A stretch of DNA of 64,000 nt from Venturia oleaginea. Its lineage: Eukaryota; Ascomycota; Dothideomycetes; Venturiales; Venturiaceae. The stretch spans positions 1,736,001 to 1,800,000 of the forward strand of contig JABMLP010000002.1 in NCBI GenBank assembly GCA_013176395.1, in the 5' to 3' direction. Positions 21,058 to 33,154 of this stretch are shown here, one piece after another (the first letter of the stretch is position 1; each line of letters starts with the position of its first letter). The notes below the pieces were generated by a model that saw nothing but the letters and a program-made list of their open reading frames with translations, did no database searches and was not told the DNA's origin. Made by a program: the position numbers and the translations under genes.

Positions 21058-24000
21058 ATGCCTCCTCGAAAGCACGGCAGGCGTGGTGGAAGACGAGGAA
21101 GCAGTTCTGCTTCGTCCAACTATCCCGCATCCTCACGCGCCAGACGGAATTCCACTCCAAAGTCTGCATCTGCCATTCCATCTGCCTCGAGCTCTTCTCG
21201 ACCATCGGCCACTCAAGGTCCCTCTTGTGCTTCTGCTACGCCTGCACCGTCTCGCCCATCTGTCACGCCTGCGCCTGTCCGCCTTCACACACGAGTGCGC
21301 ATCGCCCAGTCTCAGAGTGGCACTCCCGGCCCTTTGGAAGACGGCCAAGATCCCCTCCACGACGATGACACTGACGAAGATGCTGATGCTCTCAATGAAG
21401 TTATTCTTGCCGTTGACTTGCGTGAGCGAGGAACCGTAGGATGTGCTTACTATGTGGCAAGCGACGAGAAACTCTACTTTATGGAAGATGCTCGACTTGG
21501 AGGCGTCGAGACAATTGAAGCTCGCAAGTCTCTCGACATGTTCGAAGCTCTTAACTAACCTTGATAGTCAAGCTGCACGTCGAACCTACCGTCATCCTGG
21601 TCTCTACGAGGATTGACGAAGAAGTGATGGATCGTCTGGACCCCGAGCTTCGACACAGAGGTTCATCGGTCGCCGAGTCGAGTATCTATCACATTCTGCC
21701 GCTTCAATCAGCGCTGATGGCAGCTTCCAGATGACCAATTCCGACTGTCCTATCTGCTTGAGGTGCGACCATCAAGCGAGTTCAACTACGAATCTTCCAA
21801 GAGCAAGCTTGCCAACTTGCGTCTCGATTCGGATGAAGGCCCAAGGATTACTCTCACCATCCCCGGCGATGTCATTGGTGCCGATGGCTACGATATGCAC
21901 CATGAGAACTCTGACCGACATGAACACCTTCTTCGTCTCGCAGGCTGGGTCGACGTGGAGAGCAGAGTCACAGTATGACAATCTACATCTAAGATCATCA
22001 ACGATATGTTGACAGTATAGGTTGGCTGTGCAGGTGCCGTCATCTCGTATCTACAAAGACGCCGAGCCACACGATATTTGCCAGGCGACTCTTCGGCTCA
22101 TGGCTTCTTCCGCATCTCTGTCTTGGAAATGTTTTCGTTAAATGAGACTATGTGTGTCCTTCCCTCCCCCACGAGTATAATCGTGTTCAAACTGATCAAC
22201 CAGGTTCGTCAATGCCGATACGCTACAGTCACTACAGATTATTGAAACTGAGTCGCATCCAAATTCGCATAACCAAGGCCCAAAACCATCAGGTTCAAAA
22301 GAAGGCTTATCTGTCTATGGCTTATTCCACCACTTAGCCCGAACTCCACAAGGGAAATACCTTCTCCGACAATATTTTCTGCGCCCAAGCTTGAACCTAA
22401 GCGTCATCAACGAGCGTCTGCGTACGATCAGCATGCTGCTGAGACCCGATAACGCCAATCAATTGGACGAGATCTCCAGGAATATGCGCTCCGTCAAAAA
22501 CATGCGCGTGATGATGATAAGCCTTCGAAAAGGGGTGAGCGCAGGATCTCAGAAAGCAGGATTCTCGAAGCCTATATGGTCTGCCCTACGTCAGGTGTGA
22601 CTCCAGCCCTTGCTCTTCGGGTAATATATGCTTACTGTACTGCCAGTTCGTATTTCATGCGCTCAAAATCAGAGATATCGCTTCGGAGCTGAATGGTTCA
22701 GAGGAGATCAATGTGCGAAACAAGGTTTGTTCCATCAAAGGCCTTTGGCTGCCTATGGCTAACTAGGTGTAGGTGCTTGAGAAGTTTGAAGGCTACCATC
22801 TCGCCCAAGTAGGCCGGAAGATTAGCGATATCGTTTGTGCTCGCTCCGAGATACAATACCTTCGCCATGCTTATCCAGCCATAGGTTGACTTTGAGGAAT
22901 CCGAACTACAGCACCGAACAGTCGTCATGAGAGGTGTCGACGCGGAGCTTGACGACTTGAAGCATAACTATGACGGTCTGGACTCAATCCTCACTGAGGT
23001 CGGCAAAAGTATCGAGGAAAGAGTCCCAGCCACTCTTCACGCCCAGATCAACATCATCTACTTTCCTCAAATCGGCTTCCTGATCTCTCTTCGTGCTGAT
23101 ACCGACGCTGGTTCCGAAAGCATGGGTAGCGAGCCGCTAGAGAGCTGGGAGCGCATGTTCACGACCGAAGAATGCACATATTACAAGAGTAGTCACATGC
23201 GAGAAATGGACCAAAAGTATGGGGATCTCTGGAGTATGATTTGCGACAAGGAGATTGAAATCGTTCATGAGCTGGCCGAGGATATCTTGCAGTACGAAGG
23301 GCTGTTGACAACGGTTTCCGACATCTGTGGCGAGTTGGACAGCATGATTGCGCTTGCTCTGGGCGCCAAGCAATACAAGCTCTGTCGACCAAGCTTGACC
23401 AAGGACAACATTATACGTATCGAAGGCGGTCGGCATATCTTGCAGGAGCTCACAGTTGGCTCTTATGTGGCCAACGACACACTTTTAGTCGGTGGCCAGG
23501 GCTCTGTCGCGGACGTTATATCCGGCTCGGACAATACTCTCCAAAACCAGCAGGCGAGTGATACAACTCAGCAGACGGCGGTGACACGGGGACCAACGGA
23601 AGGGCCAAGTATGCTAATCATGACTGGGCCAAATTACTCAGGCAAGAGTGTATACCTGAAGCAGGTTGCTCTCATTGTCTATATGGCCCACATTGGCTGG
23701 TAGGCCCCCACTGTGCACGTTTATGGTACTGAACTGACGGGTGAAGCTTCGTTCCGGCCGATCGCGCCAAGATCGGGTTGACTGATAAGATTCTCACACG
23801 CATAAGTACACGAGAGACAGTCAGCAGAGTCCAGAGCGCTTTCATGATTGACCTCCAGCAAGTCTCTCTCGCCTTGAATCTAGCGACAAACCGAAGCTTA
23901 CTTGTCATCGATGAGTTTGGGAAAGGCACAGAAGCAGATGGTCAGTGTTGCCTCGACATATTTCACTCATCGCACCCTGACTTTCCGTAGATGGCGCTGG

Positions 24001-24662
24001 CTTAGCATGTGGTATCTTGGACTATCTAGTTGGTCTCGAGGTTGACTGCCCGAAAGTTCTCGCAGCGACTCACTTTCATGGTGCGTTGAAGCAGGATTTT
24101 GTGTTCGCGTGCTAAATTCGAACAGAAATCTTTGAGAATGGCTACCTTAGACCTTCACCGACACTAGCCTTTGGACACATGGAAGTGCACGTCGACGCCG
24201 AGGCCGCTGAACTGGAGAACCAGATCACCTATCTCTATAACTTCAGAGCTGGAAGGAGTATATCAAGTTTCGGAACTATGTACGTTGATTTGGCGAAAAG
24301 CTGATATCAATTGCTGATAATTGACGAAGCTGTGCGGCAATGAATGGCGTGGCGCCCGAAGTCGTGGGTCGTGCGGAAGAACTCATTCGTCTTTCGGCCA
24401 GAGGTGAAGACCTGGTTGCAGCGTGTTCTGTGATGCCAGAAGCTGAAGCTACGGAACTGGAAGAAGCAGTGAGCGCTCGTCTCACTAAAAGAATGCAGTC
24501 ACTGCTCTAACACCAACACAGGAGCAGATTGCGCGCGATTTTCTGGCTGCCGACATCTCCGTTGAAGGTCCGCGACAATTGCTCGATGATATCTTGACCG
24601 TTTCCGCGACCACACAGTCGGGCTCGCAGCGGTGGGAAGGCATCTCTACGATTGAAACTTGA
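21058..24662 (+). CDS. MSH5: MutS homolog 5, meiotic crossover factor
   Basis: Thirteen exons join without a frame break: 21058-21523, 21568-21660, 21731-21972, 22021-22151, 22204-22594, 22647-22724, 22773-22832, 22885-23699, 23747-23940, 23991-24080, 24126-24279, 24330-24468, 24522-24662. The product has 997 residues. The first intron uses a GC donor (GCAAGT). After a serine/proline-rich N-terminus come AVDLRERGTVGCAYYVA, the lever/clamp region (LEKFEGYHLAQVGRKI), and the ATPase: Walker A GPNYSGKS at residues 735-742, then STRETVSRVQSAFMIDL, Walker B LLVIDEFGKGT and the ATHFHEIFENG signature. MSH5 pairs with MSH4 as a sliding clamp that stabilises Holliday junctions and promotes crossovers; it lacks the mismatch-recognition domain of MSH2/MSH6. 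The N-terminal ~110 residues are longer than usual and look disordered. Confidence 0.93.
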
Positions 24663-24848
24663 CAATAAGCACGTTGAACATACTCTGATCCGACGTGCGG
24701 TTATATATCAGACCTACGTTTGGAAGGTGAAGCTATGCCGTCAGTTCTGTTATGGGAGTAATAGGGCATCTGCCTTTCCTCGAACAGGGAAGGGGAGTCA
24801 ATTCATAACTTCGTCATGTGGTTATCGCTATCACAGAGAGTACAGGTT

Positions 24849-26925
24849 TCAATGACCCGTTTTCTTGACCTCCAACCCATGCCTGGCTTTTATGAGATCG
24901 GCAGCCTAGTCCATCATTAGCATACATTGCGTCACAAGATCGAACAGCACACAAGCTCACCTTCTCAGACAACGCGTATAAAGTCGCACTTGGATGCGTC
25001 CCCGGTATCAACGGGAAAACACTAGCATCCACCACACTCAACCCCTTGACACCATAAACCAACAAACCCTCATCCACAACCCCACCCAAATCTCTGCTCA
25101 TCATCCCCGCCGTACAACAAGGATGCACATACGTCGGATTCAAATTCTCCTTGATCGCCTCCCCAAGCTCCTTCTTTTCCACGAATTTCCCACCGGGAAC
25201 ATTCTCTACGGGACGCAATTCCTGCATCGCCGGTGTCTTGATCAAGCTACGTGTTATATTGACGATGGAAATCAGCATTTCCAAATCCGTAGGATCGGAG
25301 AGGACACCGAAATCAATGGTGGGTTGTTGGTAGACATCCGCGCTTTGAACATTGACCGTCCCCCTACTAAAAGGTTTGGTAAGGGTAATGGGCATGATGC
25401 TATGCGTATTCCACCCTATCTCAAACACGGGCGCTGTCTTGCCACTTAGCAATCGCTGCAGTATGGAGCGTTGGGCGGAGTAGCCTGCCAGAACGGTGGC
25501 GTCGGTGGATGGTGGGTAGACGGTAGACAGTGTTTGAGCCTTTGACATTTCGACGATGCGTTGGTAGTCGTCTGGTGCTATTGTTGGGAGGGAGAGGAAG
25601 GCGACGACGTTTCCGCCGTCCTTTGCGATTGTGAAGGGGCCGGTGCGGTTTTTGCGGTAGTTTTCTAGTTGGGTGTCGCGCCAGGTGGGATCGTAGATCA
25701 ATTCTATGTGGGGGATGTCTTTGGTGTAGGCTTGGACTGTGAAGGCGTGTAAGTAGTTGTGTGCTAAACTGCTGAGAGAGAGGGAAGAAGAAAAAGTGAC
25801 TGACAAGTAAAGTTCGAGTAGATGGTAGGGTGGTCCTGGAAATTCTGACCGACGCCAGGTAAATCCTCCACAACCGGTATCTTAAAGGACTCTAAAAGTT
25901 TGCTCGGTCCAACCCCCGAAAGCTGCAAAATCTGAGGCGTATGGAGCGATCCAGCCGAAAGAATAATCTCCTTCTTCGCAGTCACAATCTTCGGCGCAGC
26001 ACCTTTTTTACTGATATACTCAACCCCGGTAGCTTTCTTCCCATCAAAAACAACCTTACTAACCCTCGTCTCAGCCAGAAGGTGATAATTCTTCCTCGAA
26101 ACAATCCGATCATAATGCGCATTCCTTGCATAAGACCTCGTCTCATCCCTCGGGTCAAGCGTACTAGGACACCAAAACGCCCCCTCTTTATCCCCACCTG
26201 CCGGATCCTTGGGCATCCTCACCCCCAAACTCTTCCACCCCTCAAAAAACTTCTTAATCGATGGGAACTGATACTGTGGATAGCTGGATTCAATCGGGCC
26301 GCCCTGGCCATGAACACCCACATCCCATTCTATCCCGAATTCCTTTGCGTGTTCGTCAGGTGGCGGGGTGAAGTTCTCGCTTTTGCGGAAGTAGGGGAGG
26401 AGGTCTTTGAATTTCCATCCCTTAGCGCCTAGTTCGTCCCAGGCGTCGTAGTCGGCGGCTGCGGCGCGGTCGAAGAAGAGGCCGTTGATTACCGTGCCGC
26501 CGCCTACCACTGAGGCGACGGGGATCTCGTAGGTGCGGTTGTTGAGGGTGCTTTGGGGGGCGCTGGTGAGGTTGAATTGGAGGTAAGGGCTTTTGTGGAG
26601 TTCGATCATTCCTGGGAAGAGGCCTGGGATCATGACGGTTTCCGCTTGGTCATCGAGGGGCCCATATTCGATTACTAGGACAGTGGCTGTTGCGATGTTT
26701 TGTTAAACTCTCGTGGGTGTTTACGAGCGGTGGCTGTTTTTGCGACGTACAATTTGGATTCTCGGAGAGTCGATTTGCTACTGTGAGCCCACTCAGACCT
26801 CCGCCGACGATGATGAAGTCGTATGCGGCGTCTAGTTCTTGGACGGCTCGCGTGGGTAACCATTTCGAAATGTCTTTTGAGAGGTGGGCGAAGAGAAGGC
26901 CGCAGAACAACATGAACGCCGCCAT
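24849..26925 (-). CDS. Secreted GMC oxidoreductase (FAD-dependent, alcohol oxidase/choline dehydrogenase-like)
   Basis: Four exons on the reverse strand (26925-26751, 26686-25805, 25763-24961, 24905-24849) give 638 residues in frame. A hydrophobic N-terminus (MAAFMLFCGLLFAHL) is a probable signal peptide or anchor. The FAD-binding dinucleotide motif GGGLSG is at residues 41-46 within YDFIIVGGGLSGLTVA. GMC signatures follow: VASVVGGGTVINGLFFDR, then AGSLHTPQILQLSGVGP, and near the C-terminus NPTYVHPCCTAGMM with GTHPSATLYALSEKAADL, carrying the catalytic histidine pair region. Such enzymes oxidise sugars or alcohols and release H2O2, often for lignocellulose attack; the substrate here is unknown. 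The middle intron is only about 41 nt and its exact borders are ambiguous. The gene converges on MSH5 with 186 bp between stops. Confidence 0.85.
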
Positions 26926-29420
26926 GATTGTTCGGATGACGAGCGACACACGTCGCCAAACAAAACCAATAGTGTAGAAAAAATAGCGTACTAAGGATAC
27001 GTTACCAGAACACGCGTGGGGTATAGAGTTGACCTATAGAAAAGTGATAGACTACGAATAGAGAACGGGCCACATCATAATATCCGTAGGGAAGGTCAGG
27101 CATCTGGTAGCTTGATGTACTGCCTTAATTGCAAGCTTGTAACTTATTAGACTCTGGAGGCCAGAAGGGTCTCATCTGAATCATGATTTACTGTACGTGG
27201 TAAAGTGATGAGGTGTTGATCTGTAGTGGAGCCCACGCGATCTCATCTACTTGAAATCGGGCAAATGTCTTGAATCATGATCCGTGGGAGTTTGTACACT
27301 TGTATTTTGGTATCTGGACCTGAGATCAGTGACGGTGGCGTGGTTTAATCTTCCGGAGCGTAAATACAGCTCAAAAGGGAATGGATTTACAAACTGGACG
27401 TCTACAGAAAGTTCTGCTCCCGTAGGTGAAATGTCGTGGGGTGGATGAAGGACAGCAAGTACGTACACGTTAGCCAGACCCCGGACTCTTTATTATATCG
27501 TAAGTCTGAGCTTGACAACTTGCGGTATCAGTCCTCTGATGGATCCCGGTACATGGCTGAAAGTTTGACTGTTCCTGGCAAATGTGTTTCGAGATAGGTA
27601 GAATTCTCGTAGAGCGAAACGTGACATAGGAAGATCTATGGATACACGAGCCGGACCTAGCCTTCTATGGCTATGTTTGAGAGCATTGTTCAAGCGATGT
27701 GGGTTGATCGCACGTGAAAATCGAGGTGTTGTCAAGGCGTTAATCAATGTCATCGGACTTGAGCGGCGTGTGGTCTGTCAGGTGACCATGGCAGGCTAGT
27801 AACTTTCCATGATCCTCCTGTTATCGTTTGGACTCGAGATTTCTGGCTACCGTAGAGATGGGTAGATAGGCGTAGCTTCACAGGCTTCGCACGGCCAGAA
27901 TTTGTATGAGAAAATTGGTACCTTAGGCGATTTCCAGGCCAGATCACGTTTTCCCAGCAAAAAACGTCTATGCATACCCTACGAAGCTATGCCTATTCGC
28001 CGATTTTTACGGTCGTCGAGTTCCTGGCAGGTCGATTTTGGAAAATGCCGGCATCTTCCTCCAATTGAACGCGTTACCAGGATTCGGAAGGAAGCTGGAT
28101 CAAAGACGTCGCTGAAGTTTCCTCATTTACCATCAGCCTCCAACGATGAAAGGATTGCGTTACAACAGACCCTATCCGACCGTGCATGAAGCCTTCCCAA
28201 GCCGCCATGTTCCGTGTAGCACTTGGCGGCAAAGAAAAAGCAGCCTCGGCTCCCTGATGACAATTTTCGATATTCCTCTTGCACCTCGCGGTGCCAGTGG
28301 TTCCAGGCGCCTGAGTCCTGACGATAATTCGGCAACCACGACGAGAAGAGAGCAAGGAGGTTTTCCTCGGACGAATGCAGGACTGAAGATTGCGGATTGT
28401 GATGGTGGGGAAATGCCTGATTGACGATGAGAGATGGAGTCATTCAGGAGGCTAGGAGAATAACATAGTAATACTCCGTGGGGGTCTAGGAGAATATAAT
28501 ACTCCGTAGGGGGCGCTAGGAGAATACCATAGTAATAGTCCGTAGTGTCTACTAAGAGAAACACGGGTGGTTGTTCACGTCTCACGCCACAAGCTTCTTT
28601 GAGCTGTCAGTCAAGATACTCTTCAGCAGTTCCAAGGAGGAAGCCCTGAGATGCGCCATACTCGGATGAACTGGCTCGGCAACTACTATTGTTTCTTTTG
28701 TCGGACCTTGAAGCTTGAAGCTTGGCGGCGAGGACAGATGCACGACACCCAGAATCGACGTTTGCATCGCCCATCTGCCGATCGCCGCCACTTTCGCTTT
28801 TGGAAATTGCCTATATTCGACTGGCTATGGATGGACCGTCGAGGATTCTTCTCAGGGGAGCGACCACCTCCATTATACCAATCCCGATTTCTTTTCCGGC
28901 CGCATGAACGGATCATTATTTGGACAGGCCGCACCAGTGCAATCGGACTGCATCGCGTCTACTGCCATCTTTGAGCCACCAGAAATCTTGCGAGATTTGT
29001 CGCAAATCAGCTTTACGCAATAACTGTTATGGCGTTCTTGGAGCCTTGTCGGCCTCGCTCGACTGTGTTCGCTGGGATAACGAGGTATAATCTGAGTTCG
29101 TCCTCAACCTTGATCTACATAGTACGCTACTGCTGTCCTCATACTGTGTATTTCATCATCACTTTTGGCCCGACGATTTCTTTGTCTCCATTGATTCATT
29201 TGTTCTCGTCTTACATCACTCTGGCTCCTTGCCATCGACTTCTGCATCAACTGCATCAGGCAGAATGATTTATATGAAGAGATCATGTAACAAGATCGAC
29301 GGCATTGCACGACTTCGAACCAGACACCAAAGTCCAACAAGAACCATATCATCCACCTTCCTCCCGGAAAACCTACTCCCGCTAGACGATACTCTTCTAG
29401 TCCAAGAAACAGCTACAGCA
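26926..29420. other. Intergenic region of 2.5 kb; short tandem repeats at 28452-28548
   Basis: No gene was recognised. At 28452-28548 a unit of 30-34 bp (CTAGGAGAATA...TACTCCGTAGGGGG) occurs three times with small differences, and the open frames across it are by-products. A frame at 28715-29023 (102 codons) has no known motif. The last ~400 bp are CT-rich and probably form the leader and promoter of the LOV gene. Confidence 0.4.
28452..28548. repeat. Short tandem repeat, three units of 30-34 bp
   Basis: CTAGGAGAATA starts at 28452, 28486 and 28516. Each unit is followed by an AATACTCCGT-like core (AATAGTCCGT in the third) and a G-rich end. The middle unit lacks the CATAGT segment. Confidence 0.7.
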
Positions 29421-31405
29421 ATGTCTCACAAATCAAATTCAGACTTGAACTTGTCGAGGTTATCCAATGCACCAACCAACAACGACATTGCGCACGTGCC
29501 TTTAGACGAGAGCGAACAAGATAGCGATGGAAACTATGACCTCAAACCACCAGCGCCTGCAGTCTCTGTAAGCAATGGAGAAGCCTTGGCAGAACAATTG
29601 TTTTCTCCCGAGCATCTCAATCTCATCCTTACCGACCGTACTTTCAACGCCAAATTCACAGCCTTCCTTGATAAGTATCTCCCTGGCGCCAAACCAACCG
29701 TTGCAAGATATCAAGCGACGCAAAAAGCAAAAGCTGCCATCGCATACGCGGAATTTGCCGTCGCAGAGAGTCTCGCAGAACCAAGCGCCTCCTTCCTTCC
29801 CAAGATACCCGCCATGCTCCTTGATCGAAACTTCGAGGCCGAGTCGTTGAAGGCTAGGGAGGAGCTGGTTTCTGAAGCCCTTCCTGCCTATGTAACTCAT
29901 CGCCTCGTCAGCATAGCAACCGAATGTCTCGTCAAAGAAGTCACGGGGACGAATGCGCCCATCATGACAGAATTGGTTCCAGGTCTAGCAGAAGTCTACT
30001 GTTTATCCGATCCATCCGTTCAAGACAACCCGATCGTCTATGCCTCAGAGGAGTTCTATAGGACCACCGGCTACGGGAAAGAATATGTTATCGGACGCAA
30101 TTGTCGATTTCTACAGGGCCCGAAGAGTGATCGCTCCAGCGTGAAAAGGTTGATCGATGCGATAACAACTGGGAAAGAGGTGTGCGAGACTATTTTGAAT
30201 TATCGAAGAGATGGGACGCCTTTCATCAATTTACTAATGATCGCGCCGTTGTACGATAATAAGGGAAAGATACGTTATTTCATCGGGTGTCAGATCGACG
30301 TTACGAAGTTGATTGAAGGAGGAAATGGGCTGGAGTCGATGCAGAGATTGATCTCACAACAGAGAAGCCGAAGTCGATATGAAGGATCGAAGAAAAGTAG
30401 CCTCGAATGTTTGGGTGAACTCATTCGACACTTCAGCCCTACGGAGCTGGACATGATAAGGAATCCGGATATTTACCATGCGGATATGAGTCCAGAAGCA
30501 CCGCGGTCGAGATCTGGTACGACTAGGAGGAGGGTTGGGATGGAAGATGCTGTCGAGCCTGAACGAAGCTTGTGGCCAGCAGCCTCCCTCGGAATCCTCA
30601 GGTCGTCTTCCAGGAGTTTATCAACATGTAAGTCTCCCTCGCATCAAAGTTGCGCACCTATGACTAATGAAAATAGTACATGCTCGTCCGCCCATTTCCA
30701 TCACTACGAATCACTTTCACCTCGCCTGCCATGCGCATACCTGGCCTCGTCCAATCCCGCTTTATGGATCGAGTTGGCGGAGCCCAGCATGTTCGAGAAG
30801 AACTCGAGGAAGCATTGAAACAAGGCGTCGGTGTCACAGCTAGGATAACATGGTTAACGCACTCGAACCAGGAGAATCGAGGTGAAAGTCCCGGGAAAGA
30901 AAGATGGGTACATTGTACGCCGCTTCTCGGGAGTGACGAGAACGTAGGCGTCTGGATGATTGGTATGTCGTCCCCTTGCCCAATTGCCGCCTGGATGATT
31001 TCAACCGGACTAGTAGAGCTAACTAGAGATGCAATAGTAATGATAGATAAAGATGAGACCTCGGGCGCTCTCCGCCGCGAGACACCGCCAATCCCCCGAC
31101 CTATCTTGATGAGTCCGATCACCAGTCCGCCCGCAACACCGATAGCGGAGAGGATATCGACGAGTCAGAGGACGTATAGTCCGGTGAGGCTGCAGACTCC
31201 TAAGAGCTCGAATAGTCCAGTTGGGTTGCATGGTACGATGGGGTTGCAGAACCCAGCAAGTGATCGATATGGGAGTGCGAAATTGTATGCGCAGTATTTG
31301 AGGCAGGACAAGGGGGGGCTGGAGCAGGTGAAGATCGATTCGGCGAGGGGAAGTGATATTGTGCACGAGGACGATGGTACAGAGTCGGGAGTTTTGGACT
31401 TTTAG
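29421..31405 (+). pseudogene. RGS-LOV blue-light photoreceptor (BcLOV4-like), with an apparent +1 frameshift
   Basis: Exons 29421-30627, 30677-30962 and 31038-31405. The N-terminal half contains an RGS-like helical domain (LILTDRTFNAKFTAFLDKYL). It is followed by a LOV domain with DNPIVYASEEFYRTTGY and GRNCRFLQGP, whose Cys228 is the photoactive cysteine that forms the flavin adduct. INLLMIAPLYDNKGKIRYFIG completes the fold. The third part (YMLVRPFPSLRITFTSPAM, RWVHCTPLLGSDENVGVWMI) is conserved in fungal homologues. In Botrytis BcLOV4, blue light drives binding to plasma-membrane phospholipids. Near 30593 the frame is off by one base: the upstream frame reads WPAASLG, and a shift by one gives GRLPGVYQH leading exactly into exon 2. 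This is a real mutation or a sequence error; without the extra base it would be 619 residues. An upstream ATG at 29265 is possible. Confidence 0.8.
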
Positions 31406-31801
31406 ATGTTGAATGTCTGCTGAGTATGTTTGTTCAATTAATAATGATACTCAGATGGGCACTTGTAGGTTGAGTGGCGGAGTTCTTGTGGTACGTCACC
31501 TTCGCATGAAATAGTTGTGTAGAGGGAGTATTTCCAGCGCGCAGGAAATTCCGAATATCTTTGGAAATAATGATGGTATTCTACTACTGAGCAGTTGTTT
31601 TCCAGTCAGTACGATAGACTGATAGATGACCTGTTGGAGTGAGTCGTGTCGTTCCAACACCCACCCACCTGAATTTTGACTTCGCTTCCGAAAATAATCC
31701 TGGACCCCACACAAACGCCTCAACTCCGTCCAACACTGCTACCTTCTACTAACACGACGCGCCAAACCTCACAGTTCCCTATACATATCCAGATCGCAAT
31801 C
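31406..31801. promoter_or_regulatory. Intergenic region upstream of eIF3h
   Basis: About 400 bp hold the 3' end of the LOV gene and the promoter/leader of eIF3h. No motif stands out apart from a CA-rich leader before the ATG. Confidence 0.35.
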
Positions 31802-32956
31802 ATGGATTCAGCCAGTCTTCGCGCCGTCCAGGTCGAGGCCTTGGTGGTCATGAAGATCATCAAGCACTGCTCGCAGACATTTCCCACCACAGCCACCGGA
31901 GCCATCGTGGGCATGGACAGAGACGGCCTCCTCGAAATCACAAACTGCTTCCCATACCCGACCGTCGACAACTCGTCGTCGCAAGATGACTCTCACCAAC
32001 AGTCAAACACGAATGTCTCTGCCGCCGCTCCTCGCCAAAAGGCAAACGTCGCATACCGGGACGACATGATCAAGTTATTGGGCGGCGTCAACGTGGATGC
32101 GAACAATGTGGGCTGGTACACGAGCACGTCCATGGGCAACTTCGTCAATCTGAACACGATTGAGAACCAGTACTTCTTCCAAAAAGAGTTGAACGAGAGG
32201 GCCGTGACGTTGGTCCACGATGTTAGCAGGAGTTCACAGGGCAGCTTGGAGTTGAGGGCCTTCAGATTATCGCCCACTTTCATGGCCGCCTACAAGGACA
32301 CGAAATTCACAGTCGAGCAGTATGCTACCAAAATTTCTTGTAACTGTAACGATAGGCCAATGTACTAACCATGCAATAGTCTCCAGAAGAGCGGCCTGAA
32401 ATACCAGGACATCCTCGTCGAACTTCCTCTCGCTATCCATAACTCGCATATCCTCACTTCGCTCCTTCACCAACTACCCTCCGAGGCTCCAGAAGAGGAG
32501 CTCAAGTTCCCGGCAAGCCTGTCAAGCATCCGGAACGACACCGACCTCACCCCCTTTCCCCTCGCTCCCAACTTTGACTCCCTCGACCTTTCAGTCGACC
32601 CCTTCCTCGAGAAAACCTGTGACCTTCTCCTCGACAGCATCGAGACCCACCACACTGAGCTCAACAACCACCAATATTACCAACGCAGTCTGGCTCGGGA
32701 GCAAGCGAAGATCACCGTATGGCAAACAAAGCGTAAGGCTGAGAACGCGGCACGAGCAGCTTCCAAGCAGACTCCCCTCCCGGAGGACGAATGGCAGCGC
32801 CTCTTCAAACTTCCTAACGAACCCAGCCGCCTTGAGACCTTGTTGAATTCCCGACAGGTTGAGCAGTATACCAGGCAAGTAGATGGATTTACTGCTGCTG
32901 TCAGTGGAAAGATGTTTGCCGTCAGAAGTAATTTATTACCAAGTACGGAAGTCTGA
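31802..32956 (+). CDS. Eukaryotic translation initiation factor 3 subunit H (eIF3h)
   Basis: Two exons (31802-32319 and 32380-32956) with a 60-nt intron carrying a perfect TACTAAC branch point give 364 residues. The MPN domain covers roughly residues 8-190. [15 protein letters not shown] and [21 protein letters not shown] begin it, and [13 protein letters not shown] occupies the position where catalytic MPN+ proteins have the metal-binding JAMM histidines and aspartate. That motif is absent here, as expected for eIF3h. The C-terminus ends [17 protein letters not shown], typical of fungal eIF3h. The protein is a non-catalytic subunit of eIF3, which recruits the 40S ribosome and mRNA in the cytoplasm. 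The reverse-strand ORF at 32936 overlaps its last 21 coding bases. Confidence 0.92.
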
Positions 32957-33154
32957 GTCGTCTTGGATAACGCCTCTTTCCTTCAACTGCTTGGCTTGCT
33001 CCTCGGGGATCTCGTTGTTGTAAGGGATGATCCAGTGTATCGTGTACTTGCCTTGGGGCAAAGGCTTGAAATTCCCGGGAATGATGCTGCAGAGGCCTGG
33101 GAGGGCGGCATTGAACATGTTGGCATTCATGATGACGGGGGGAGTTACGGTCAT
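32936..33154 (-). CDS. Small hypothetical protein, 72 aa, convergent overlap with eIF3h
   Basis: The frame reads [14 protein letters not shown], then [35 protein letters not shown], and ends in RTW. It looks protein-like (a hydrophobic middle, then a charged helix). The frame is open further upstream to 33397, so the start could be earlier; 33154 was chosen because a GTCATGGT context and a composition change lie there. I do not recognise the family. Its 3' end overlaps the eIF3h coding end by 21 bp, tail to tail. It could be a short mitochondrial or ribosome-associated protein, but nothing shows this. Confidence 0.4.
   Translation of the reverse strand: MTVTPPVIMNANMFNAALPGLCSIIPGNFKPLPQGKYTIHWIIPYNNEIPEEQAKQLKERGVIQDDSDFRTW

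Noticed and set aside
28074..28585. Several overlapping frames of 90-137 codons on both strands
   Set aside because: They overlap one another and run through the minisatellite; no motif is present.
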